From Trissonchulus latispiculum (Eukaryota > Nematoda > Enoplea > Enoplida > Ironidae): DNA of 64,000 nucleotides. The translations under genes and the position numbers were made by a program. Shown piece after piece: positions 12,164-20,904 of this stretch. The notes beneath the pieces are model-generated. The model was not told the DNA's origin, did not search any database, and worked only from the letters and a program-made list of their open reading frames with translations. The stretch's first letter is position 1; the number at the start of each line of letters is the position of its first letter. The stretch is from positions 23,414 to 87,413 of the forward strand of contig JASAND010007849.1 in the NCBI GenBank assembly GCA_030248195.1. Direction: 5' to 3'.

Positions 12164-15032
12164 GGCCCCGGGCGGCCTCGGACGGGTCCACTAAGTTAGA
12201 CAACTTGATAAAAAGAATGTTACTCACAGGTACCTTAGGTACTAGTAAAGATAAAACTTTTGTGAAAATTACGTAAAGATAAAATGAAACAACTGCGGTG
12301 AACATACACCATACCACGGTTGAGCACACAACTTTTTAACATGCTAACCGGCCAACGGTAAAACTACTCGTAACTGAATCGAGACATTTTTGACAAACTA
12401 CTACAAAAACTTACTTACCTACTCAAAACCTACGTAAAATTTTAGATTCCCGCCCGAGTACACCCAGGTACCAAAAGAGTAGGGAACACCGACAGGAAAC
12501 AGTAACAAAACAAGAACAACCCACGATTGTAAATATTAGAACTGTGGTATATAATTATGACAAATATGTAAATGTAAATATGGCAAGAAACTATTATGCA
12601 TAAGACAAAAGACAAAAGAATCGAATATTGTACATGGAATTAGCAGCCAAAATGGAATGACAAGAATTGTACATAACAATGCCAAATGAATACGAGATTA
12701 GTAGAAACGAAGAAAAATTAGTGTCATCAGGAAATTGTGATATTCGAGGAAAAACAAAGAAAATTTGAACTTCGAAAGAAAACATAAACCGTGTAACCAG
12801 ATTTAGTAGAAAACAAAACAGAAAAGAGATAGTGAAAAACTAACTATACCGACACCGACATTTACAACGGATATACCGAGGTGGCGAGCGCCCTAACGAA
12901 AGAAACAAGAAAAAGCAATCCACTGAACCCCAATTTTAAAATTTTAGTCCCTACGGCTCCCTCCCAACAATCACAACCATTATACTAGAACCCGAAAGAA
13001 ATACCAATCACCTAGACATTGATTAAACAACAAGACAAAAATCACAACAGATTTGGGTGGGGGGACAGTGTCACAGGTGTGCATAAGATGGGACACGTGC
13101 GGTTTACTCCCCAGCACCGCAGACGATGCAATTCCAGACCGTAGACTGTCACTGAGCCACGAGCCCGTCCAGCCGGACCCTACCAGATCGCACCGTACCA
13201 GGCCTCGAAGGGTCTCCTGTCAAAGTTCACCAAGTCCAACCCAACCAAACCAGGACCAAAGTCAAACGGGACTGGGACCAGGCACGAATTAATGGCCAAA
13301 CAAGCCGTGCACCGCCTGGCCCAGCATCCCCATGGCGGCAGGTAGACCGGAAAAAGTTCACAAAGGCCAATAGGCCACCAGGCAAAGGCAAAAGGCCCCC
13401 AAGCCTTCCCAAAGGCCGGAAACCAGCGACCAAGCCTGACCAAAAGCCGACAAGATGGCAGACGGAAGCAGGCAAAATGAGCCTGCCCCACGGCAAAATA
13501 GGCAGGAGAGCCACCAGTGCCAAACCGACCATGGCACCAGTCACCAAAGACAACCAAAGGACGCAAAGCGCCCCCAACAGTCCAGAAGGCCAGACCAGGG
13601 AGACCAGCCGAGCGAGGCTCCCAAAGATGGAACAGGTGAGCAGGCAAGGCGTGCCCACCGACACAGGAGAATGGCCGGCAAGCCGCAGGCAAGACACTGG
13701 GCCGACCACCAACCCAGATGGAATCAAGGCAAAGGGCGCAGGACGCCCAAAAAGTCCAAAGAAGAGGCCAAAAAGGCCACCAAGCCATGGTGCCAATCCA
13801 CATGGCTACCACACAGAAACATTGTGCGGCCCCAAGTCAAAGCCGACGGCCAACCAGGCCGAAACAATCCCCGGCCGTCCAGTCAAACAATCCAAAGACC
13901 AGGCCATGGTCAGAGCAGACAGTTCAAGAGGCCTGGCAGGCGGGGAACCCAGTAGGGATCCAGCACCAACAACTACCGACCAGTCACGGCGGTACCCAAC
14001 CGCGCCAGAACCAGCGCCGAAGCAAATGGCCGGAAAATCCAATCCAATCCAGCTGACACTTTTCCTGGGGAGCACACCCGGCACTGAGGATGGGGGGTCG
14101 GCACCGGCATAGCAGACAAAAGATTAGCTAAAACACACAAAAAACAAAAATTAAGGCAATCAAATAAAGCACAGAAGAATCATGATTAATAAATGGCAAA
14201 GTTAAACAAAACAAAATACTGACGAAACATAGTTACAGCCCCACCTATGACTTTAGTAGCTCCAGAGCCAATGGGAGAATCGCAGCCCCGGTATGCGGAG
14301 GAGAAACCCCATAGGCCTGTGCTTATCAAAGAGAATCTCAAGGCTAAACTAAACGAAACGGAATCAAAAAGTAAAAAGAATGTTAAGGAGCGTGCGGCCC
14401 ACCTCACCCGGTATGCGGAGACCGGAGCGGCCCGCAACTTAACACTCCAAAAGCGAGTGTGAAAAATGTAGGAGCACCAAAAATTAAAAGTTGTAAAAAT
14501 GTTAAAAAGAAAAAGTCCAATCTGCTGTGTGGAATTTAGAAAATCAACGAAAAGCAGAAATTAAAGTTTATTCCAGTAAGAATGTGAAAAGTCAAACAAG
14601 GTATACTCAAGAAGATGAGCTTTTAAAGTACCAAGGAGAAAGATCTATACGTACTAAAATCAAGAAAAAGAAGAAAAAGTTTGAAATCGTTTACGAAACT
14701 CAAAGAATCCAAAGAATAAAATACTCAGATGAACAAAAGTTTATGAATTAAATCGTAAAAGCAGAGAAAAAGCACGAAATTTATCAAGGAAATCATCTAA
14801 AAGAGTCAAAAGTAGAACGACATGCGTCAAAAATCAAGTAGAATAACCCACACAGCAGATAAAAGTTAAATGTAAAAATAGTAAAAAGAAAAGAAAACGG
14901 AAGAACCCCCCACCCCCCATGGTAAAACAGTAAAGATGAAAGAAAAAGATAAAAAGACTTTTAAGCACCGATTTTTAGCACCAACCCGTACAGAAAGGGG
15001 CAAAAATATACACAGGAAAACTGCATGAGAAC
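12164..15032 (-). other. Long 3' untranslated region of the retrotransposon
   Basis: About 2.9 kb lie between the ORF4 stop and the polypurine tract. The central part (about 13050-14110) is strongly skewed: plus strand rich in A, C and G and poor in T, so the element's own strand is poor in A. Overlapping open frames of up to 211 codons on both strands come from this skew and show no homology. A phrase CCCGGTATGCGGAG occurs twice (about 14287 and 14407). I see no envelope gene. Confidence 0.6.
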
Positions 15033-18000
15033 TTAGGGCGGGACGATCCGACCGATCGCCGCCCGGTGGGCCCGCTGCCTCTCATTCCAAAGTTCTTCCA
15101 TTTCACGATTTAAATTTGGAAACAGCTCAGCGCGCAAGATCATCATAACTTTTCCCAACCAGTTGCGATTTTGCTGTTTATGCACGCGAATAACTTCACT
15201 AGTGATCTGATTTGGAGACAAATTGTCAATCTGCTTTTTAGACAAACCAATTCCCCAATACGGGTCACTGGTAGCTTCAACCAGCAGTCGGCAGCCAGAA
15301 TCGCGCAAAAAGTCAACAAAATCTGGGCAAGATTTGGCCTTAGCCCGCAGGACTTCAAGCATCACGAACGCGCGAACATGCATATCTTTGCCCTGCCACA
15401 ATTTACGAATAACTGAATCAGGTGGCAGCCAACCCAAAATTTGTTCAGCAGCGAATTTGCAATAAAACGGATTCAAATATTGCGCGCAAGCCTCAGCAGG
15501 GGCATGCCAGCAAGCAAAGAAGAAAAGTTTTCGAAATTGGTAAGCTTGCTCAGCTGTCTGAAAGTACAAACCCCACAATTCAACCCACCCGTTTGCACCC
15601 GGAACCTTTTTCGGTTCAAGACGAAACATATTAGACGCCGGGTCAAAAGCACCTTGAAAACGAGCAATCGGATGAAAATAAGGAAAGTTAGACGCGCGCA
15701 TCAAAACATGACCCAAACACTCATCAGTAACCTCCTTTGCCACCTGAACCATTGTCTTGGATCTTTCAGCCCAAACCCTAATCAAATCTGCCGACTGCTG
15801 GAAACGCGAAAGAGATGGATAAATATTCACAAATGGAAAAAATCGCGAAACCAGATCAGCTAACGCAGCAACTTTATAGGGCGCAAAACCAACAACTTGA
15901 AAAGACTCAAAAAGAATTTGATCATCGCGCAAAATAGCTGGAAATTTAATCGAAAGTTTCCAATATTCCGGTTCTTCCAATTGAATACGATAAGAAGGAT
16001 GAGACACCGGCTCTAATTTATCCCATGTAATAACAGGGCTTGCATCAGAGAAAAGAGTCTTAATAATGCCAAAATAATTTTCCATCGCAAAATCAGTCAA
16101 TGCAAATGGAGCATGTTTCAAATTTCTAAAGTAATTATCCCAATATCGAAAAGAAGTAGTAAAATATGGATTCAAAAGCGAGGGATCCGATTCTGAAGCA
16201 AAATCAGGCAAAGTCACAACTTGCCACTCAAATTCCGAATAAACCCGCAATGGAACTGCCCTTCGATCGTTCAAAATGGCGGACCACACTGCCTGATGGT
16301 AAGGTGGATCAATTTCCTGCGGACCCACATACTTAGGAGCCCCTAAAAGGGCACCATCATCGGTAGTGAGAGCAATCGATGGAGGTTTCATAGACCTGAT
16401 TTCCCGATCCAGAGAAAACCCACTACGATGCGTAACATGTGGCGGTGGATCCGCAGAGAAACGAGGGACCGCTTTTTCAACCAAGTAACGCGCCGAATAC
16501 TTGTACAAAACTTGCTTCGAATTTGCAGGATGGTCCCAAGGGGCCGCCAAACATTCAAACTGATTATTCAAACTCGCAAAAGATAGAAAATGTGACTCTG
16601 GCCACTGGATCGTGGGAGACGAAGGCAAAGTCGCCGAGTCTCGCAGAGAAAAAGTCTGTAAAGGGATGTCCAATTGCACAGGAGGCAAATGTTCATCTCT
16701 GTGCTGTGGAAAATCGCGTTTAGCGTACTTCGGATCAGTCGAAAGAGGTTGGGAGGCTTCCTGAGGCTCCGCAGATGCAGAAGTCCCAGGTTGTCCAGAT
16801 GTGGACGAAGCCTCGTCCGAGCTAAAACGCACCGTAGCACGTGAAGCCGGGACAGAAGAAGAACGAGAAGGGCGATTTGTGCCCGGGGTAGGAGCAAACA
16901 TAGGGTCGGGAGTCAATCCCAGACCAGCAGATGGGGTGCCGGCATGCGGGACGCCCCCTTGCTCCGGAAAAGTAGAACCTGGAAAAATAATTTGCAAAAG
17001 TTGAGTCAAAGAAAAATCAGCACGAGACATCAAAACATAAACAACTTCAATAGCGTCCCACGGAGCTGGATGACCAATCCAGACTGACAAAAGTTCCTTA
17101 GAAAAACCCAAGGAAGCAAGGAGCGCAAATTGGATATCTGTAGAAATTGGAGGCATGCGGTGCCAAAATGCATCAGAAAACGAAGTTCTAGCTGCAACGG
17201 GTAATGAGCCCAAACCTGGTGTGCGAAAATTTAAATGTGGCATATACCACTCAACTTGTGACTGAGCCGCCTGTTGTAAATTCGGCTGATTTTGCACGTT
17301 CCAGATAGGGACTGTAGGGGAAGGGGAGGGAGAGGTAGGGGCGGACTGGGAGGCGGGACGGGGAAGGGACATACGCAACGGACAACTCATACGCGGCTGA
17401 AAAATAGGTGTAGGCGCCGGCTGATTTCGTAAAAACTGAAAAGAGTCACTGAAAGTAGGAGGGCGCAACACCCCTGTTTGAGTAGAAATCACCGGTGAAG
17501 AAGTAGACGCAGGTAAATTTAAACGTGGCGGAGCCGGCCAAGCTCCGAGTGGAGCCGGAACCGGCTGCGGCGATGGCTCAACGGCCATTTGCCCCGCCAA
17601 AGAAAGAGAATCAGACACTAAATTTGCAGGTAGCAAAACTGAAGCATAACGCGGGGGCCCTTGTTCGGCCTGCACCGGCAGAACCAACTGAACACAGGGC
17701 TGATCTAAATTTACCACTGAAATAGAAGAATTTTCATTCGAATGAAACACTACATCATCCAAAGCAGCTGTCGAAACACTGGTAGTCGTCGGAAAAAGTT
17801 GATCGATAATTTCTTCCTGAGAAAGAGAGGTGGGAGGGGGAGGGGCAGGAGGGGCCGAGGAGTCCTCGGTCTCCATAGGGATAGCAACGGAAGGGGCCGG
17901 GGAAGGAATGGGGGTGGGGGGAATAATGTTAACAGTAGGAAGAGAAGAAAAGGTAGACGTTTGCGTCGAAAAAGGTTCAGTAAGCGGCTGAAAATTTTCA

Positions 18001-19136
18001 GGACCTAGACCCGGAGTGCTGCAGGCAGCACCCTCCTCGCCGACAACCGCAGCCGGCTCAGGTGGCGCCGAAGGCAAATCCCGCTCAATGCGGGACGGAG
18101 TCTCCGCACCAGAAGAGCCGACCTGCGATGGCTGAGCCAGCGACGAAGAAGGGCCTACGAACACCGCCGAATCAGAAGGAGACTGATTTTCTTCTGCATA
18201 AACAACGTGAAAGGCCGCTGCCGGCTGGTTTGACTGCTCAGAAAGGGGGGAGCGGGTAGCGGACGGGATAAGGGGACGGAGAGGGGTGGGGGGAAGGGAC
18301 GAGTCCCCAGCTGGAACTTCCTCCTGCGAGGGAGGACGAGACGACGACTCCCATTTTGGGGGAGGCGTTTCCAGTCTGGGCTCATTTTCTGCATCAGAAG
18401 AATTTGAAGAAACATCTAAAATTTCTGAGGGAAGACCCTCTGGCACCTCATGCTGCTCAGCAGCTTTTTCGTCCAATTTGCGCTGCTCGCGCTCCTTATC
18501 CGGTTTCGGAGTTTTCGGCGTGAAAGTATATTCCGGTTCTTCACCGGCCAACTCAATTTGTTGTGCACTCGGCACCAAAACCGGATTTGGACGATCCCCA
18601 ACCTTAGTAAACAAATCAGAATTTAGCTTGTCTTGATCAGGTAATAGTTCTAGAGGCGCAGATTTTGACAAAATTTTGACGTCAACCAATTTTTGTGAAT
18701 GACGCTTGTCGCCGTCAATATGCGCAATCAAAAGTTCAAACAAAGGTCGAAACACAGGTTCATCCATAATATGTGGAAGCGCCGAATTTTCAAGACGTTC
18801 CAAAGTATCTCGCTGCGAGACTTGACTCAAAGATTTTGTGCGCTGAAGTAGCTGAAAATGCTCAATACCAAAAGATGGGCACGAATGCAGCAAACGCTGG
18901 ACAACTAGAACTAAATCAAGCGCGTCTTTAAGAGCATAAGCAATTTCAGACGGTTTCAGAAAAGACATAAAACCATGCGCCGAAACGTTTTTGCACAAGC
19001 GCCCCGGGTATTTCAAAACATGTTGCTGGAGCCACCCCATAGAAAGGTTCTCATGCAGTTTAGGGGGGGGGAAGACAGCGCTGCTTATTTTCATCAAACC
19101 AGATATGAGGGCCCCGCTTTGGATGTTCAGGGTCAT
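15033..19136 (-). CDS. Retrotransposon ORF4: end of DEDDy exonuclease, disordered linker, C-terminal NADAR domain (1367 aa)
   Basis: Residues about 34-85 look like the last part of an RNase D/WRN-type 3'-5' exonuclease: GWLQQHVLKYPGRLCK, then a Y-x3-D motif (Y67, D71) in SEIAYALKDALDLVLV. Residues about 200-860 are Pro/Ser/Thr/Gln-rich and probably disordered. A globular region of unknown type follows (about 905-1170). Residues about 1171-1340 match NADAR (YbiA, DUF1768): AEQAYQFRK, FVMLEVLRAKAK, LLVEATSDPYWGIGLS and NWLGKVMMILRAEL, with the family's Glu, Trp-Gly and Asn/Leu-Gly signatures kept. NADAR proteins act on NAD/ADP-ribose-linked substrates; some remove ADP-ribose from DNA guanine. 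The ATG at 19136 lies inside ORF3, which overlaps by 77 bp, and is unlikely to be the natural start; ORF3 and ORF4 probably form one protein. Confidence 0.85.
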   Translation of the reverse strand: MTLNIQSGALISGLMKISSAVFPPPKLHENLSMGWLQQHVLKYPGRLCKNVSAHGFMSFLKPSEIAYALKDALDLVLVVQRLLHSCPSFGIEHFQLLQRTKSLSQVSQRDTLERLENSALPHIMDEPVFRPLFELLIAHIDGDKRHSQKLVDVKILSKSAPLELLPDQDKLNSDLFTKVGDRPNPVLVPSAQQIELAGEEPEYTFTPKTPKPDKEREQRKLDEKAAEQHEVPEGLPSEILDVSSNSSDAENEPRLETPPPKWESSSRPPSQEEVPAGDSSLPPTPLRPLIPSATRSPLSEQSNQPAAAFHVVYAEENQSPSDSAVFVGPSSSLAQPSQVGSSGAETPSRIERDLPSAPPEPAAVVGEEGAACSTPGLGPENFQPLTEPFSTQTSTFSSLPTVNIIPPTPIPSPAPSVAIPMETEDSSAPPAPPPPTSLSQEEIIDQLFPTTTSVSTAALDDVVFHSNENSSISVVNLDQPCVQLVLPVQAEQGPPRYASVLLPANLVSDSLSLAGQMAVEPSPQPVPAPLGAWPAPPRLNLPASTSSPVISTQTGVLRPPTFSDSFQFLRNQPAPTPIFQPRMSCPLRMSLPRPASQSAPTSPSPSPTVPIWNVQNQPNLQQAAQSQVEWYMPHLNFRTPGLGSLPVAARTSFSDAFWHRMPPISTDIQFALLASLGFSKELLSVWIGHPAPWDAIEVVYVLMSRADFSLTQLLQIIFPGSTFPEQGGVPHAGTPSAGLGLTPDPMFAPTPGTNRPSRSSSVPASRATVRFSSDEASSTSGQPGTSASAEPQEASQPLSTDPKYAKRDFPQHRDEHLPPVQLDIPLQTFSLRDSATLPSSPTIQWPESHFLSFASLNNQFECLAAPWDHPANSKQVLYKYSARYLVEKAVPRFSADPPPHVTHRSGFSLDREIRSMKPPSIALTTDDGALLGAPKYVGPQEIDPPYHQAVWSAILNDRRAVPLRVYSEFEWQVVTLPDFASESDPSLLNPYFTTSFRYWDNYFRNLKHAPFALTDFAMENYFGIIKTLFSDASPVITWDKLEPVSHPSYRIQLEEPEYWKLSIKFPAILRDDQILFESFQVVGFAPYKVAALADLVSRFFPFVNIYPSLSRFQQSADLIRVWAERSKTMVQVAKEVTDECLGHVLMRASNFPYFHPIARFQGAFDPASNMFRLEPKKVPGANGWVELWGLYFQTAEQAYQFRKLFFFACWHAPAEACAQYLNPFYCKFAAEQILGWLPPDSVIRKLWQGKDMHVRAFVMLEVLRAKAKSCPDFVDFLRDSGCRLLVEATSDPYWGIGLSKKQIDNLSPNQITSEVIRVHKQQNRNWLGKVMMILRAELFPNLNREMEELWNERQRAHRAAIGRIVPP
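15115..15626 (-). other. NADAR domain coding segment
   Basis: Located within ORF4 residues about 1171-1340. In order: FRLEPKK start, AEQAYQFRK (about 15535-15561), a helix with conserved V-M before the KAK segment, LLVEATSDPYWGIG, then the NWLGK closing helix. All family hallmarks that I can recall are present and the frame is intact, which argues for recent selection. Substrate specificity cannot be read from sequence. Confidence 0.85.
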
Positions 19137-19560
19137 TCTCCGGAGGGAGTCCCTTGAGGGCCATTCTGCGATAAGTGAAACGGTAAAAATGATTTATATC
19201 AACTAATGAATTTCTGGCATCAATGCCCAAATTTCCGAGAATCCGACGAGCATCGCACAGAGCGTTGACCACCAAAACTGGAAACGGAGTGTTATAGAGT
19301 AAAGGTTGCAACGCATAGCGTATCAATTTCCAGGAGGGAACTTGGAGGTAGATGACGTGAACCATCACCACCGTGAGTCTCAGACCGGAATCGAACCGGG
19401 ATTCTAAAGTCGGATTCAGAGGGTCAATTTCTTCACGAAAAGAGGTAATATCTGTAGGTACTGCGAACTGTAAAGTCGTCGCAGACTGACCCGTAGGGAT
19501 ATCCATCCAATTTTGAGAATGACCCTCAACATCCAAAACAAGAAACCCAGCTTCTTTCGC
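18882..19560 (-). other. DEDDy 3'-5' exonuclease domain split across ORF3 and ORF4
   Basis: Motif I is D214-x-E216 in ORF3 (FLVLDVEGHSQ). Motif II is around D307 (VVNALCDARRILGNLGI), followed by D325 in SLVDINHF, as in RNase D/WRN exonucleases. Motif III is Y67-x3-D71 in ORF4. The frame changes between motifs II and III at a run of nine C on the coding strand (about 19063-19071). Both sides are needed for a full domain, so a single indel or a programmed frameshift separates them. Confidence 0.7.
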
Positions 19561-20172
19561 CCAAAAGAACAAATTTTGTACCTCCCCCACAAGAGCTTCA
19601 ATTTCAGTTACAATACAAGTGGCCGTACGTAATTTTTCATCCAGGAAAGTCGCCTGGTGAATTTGATTCAGCCAGTCTTCCCTCCAGCGTCTGTCGGCAG
19701 CTGAAGCGAAATCAATTTTGGGAGGGGGTTTTTCTTCAAAAACAAGAGCTAAATCCCCTAACGAAATGGGGGGTAGCGGTTCTGTGTTAGACTTCCGCTT
19801 TTCCGACCGTTCCCGTTTCCGAGAGCGGCGCGAAGACGCCGATTTTTGTGGACGCTTCGACTTTTGAGATTTCTTAGAAGGGGACGGATCTGAAACTGAC
19901 TCAACGTCTACCAAAACATCTTCAGATGTATCTTTCTCTGAAGGTTGATAGCTCGCATCCGACTCCGAAGTACGAGACTTTTTGGTGCGCTGAGAGCGAC
20001 GCAAAGGAATCTGAGAACTAGGGGGGGCGCCCACTTCTGACAACTTTTTCCAGTCGCGGGACGCCCCTTTTTCCTGTAGAGTTTCTGCCAAGGGCTGTTC
20101 GGGACTGGACTCCCGTTCTGATGTTTCCGATTTATCCTGGTGCCTGCGTTTCCGAACCATTTTTGAAGCCAA
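19060..20172 (-). CDS. Retrotransposon ORF3: basic N-terminus and first part of DEDDy exonuclease (370 aa)
   Basis: ATG at 20172 opens a very basic, Ser-rich N-terminus with several nuclear-localisation-like clusters (KMVRKRR, RRSQRTKKSR, RRSRKRERSEKRK; residues 4-127). Residues about 205-335 carry exonuclease motifs I (D214, E216) and II (D307, D325). The frame then stops after a Pro-Pro-Pro coded by nine C. It lies 730 bp downstream of gag-pol, where retroviruses have env, but there is no signal peptide or membrane segment. It is probably translated from a spliced or internal message. It is likely the N-terminal part of the ORF4 protein. Confidence 0.75.
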   Translation of the reverse strand: MASKMVRKRRHQDKSETSERESSPEQPLAETLQEKGASRDWKKLSEVGAPPSSQIPLRRSQRTKKSRTSESDASYQPSEKDTSEDVLVDVESVSDPSPSKKSQKSKRPQKSASSRRSRKRERSEKRKSNTEPLPPISLGDLALVFEEKPPPKIDFASAADRRWREDWLNQIHQATFLDEKLRTATCIVTEIEALVGEVQNLFFWAKEAGFLVLDVEGHSQNWMDIPTGQSATTLQFAVPTDITSFREEIDPLNPTLESRFDSGLRLTVVMVHVIYLQVPSWKLIRYALQPLLYNTPFPVLVVNALCDARRILGNLGIDARNSLVDINHFYRFTYRRMALKGLPPENDPEHPKRGPHIWFDENKQRCLPPP

Positions 20173-20904
20173 CAGACACTGTGGGAGACTACCTGACCCT
20201 ACACTATGACAAAATCAAGAAAAATTACCACCTGATAGTTTTCCAGAACTGATCCAAAAACAAACCAAATCTGAGCAGGAACCTCGAAAGGCCTCCTGAC
20301 AGCTGAACCACACGGAGATCCACCACCAAAAGATAACCAAACCAGCTCTGAAACAAGAAATAGATATAGTGCACTACATGAAAGTGAAGAAAAACGCCAA
20401 ATTCATTACAGGAAACAAAAAGATTTAGAGAAAAACAGCTAAAGAAAACTAGAAACCAAAATATAAAGAAAATTTCAAGGAACGAGAAGCTCAAGGGTAC
20501 CAAAAGGTACGTATTCAAAAATTTCAAAAATCAGGATATCAAAAATTAGGAAAGTACGTATTGTACAATTTAAAGATTCAACGATATGGATTTGAAAGAA
20601 TGAGAAAAACCACAAAACTTATGAAATTTAATCTAAGAGAGAATACGTATATACGTATACAAGAAAATCTAAGAAAATCTATGAAAAGGAATTTTATTTA
20701 CCAAAACAGTAGAAACCAGGTTGGTGCCAAACAATATTACACACGAAAATATAAGCGCCTAAAATAGTAAGAACAAAACAAAGTTAAAAGCTAAAACAGA
20801 GAAAAGGATGAGATCACTCTAGAACAAAAAGCTATACAATGAACAAAAAGACATAGGTGAGGCATACAGACAAAATACAAAAGTACAAACAATACAATAT
20901 GAAA
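20173..20904 (-). other. Spacer between pol and ORF3 of the retrotransposon
   Basis: A-rich on the plus strand (T-rich on the element strand), no conserved frame. It may hold the splice acceptor or internal promoter for ORF3/ORF4. Several T-rich stretches followed by AG are present on the element strand, but none can be singled out. Confidence 0.5.

Noticed and set aside
13180..13812. Hydrophobic, tryptophan-rich minus-strand frames as a possible envelope protein
   Set aside because: Two overlapping frames are equally hydrophobic because the strand lacks A; no signal peptide, fusion or cysteine pattern.
13455..14112. Basic, proline-rich plus-strand frames
   Set aside because: Antisense to the element and explained by the T-poor strand; no homology.
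15033..19136. Retroviral envelope in the post-pol position
   Set aside because: No signal peptide or membrane span; the C-terminus is a NADAR enzyme-like fold.
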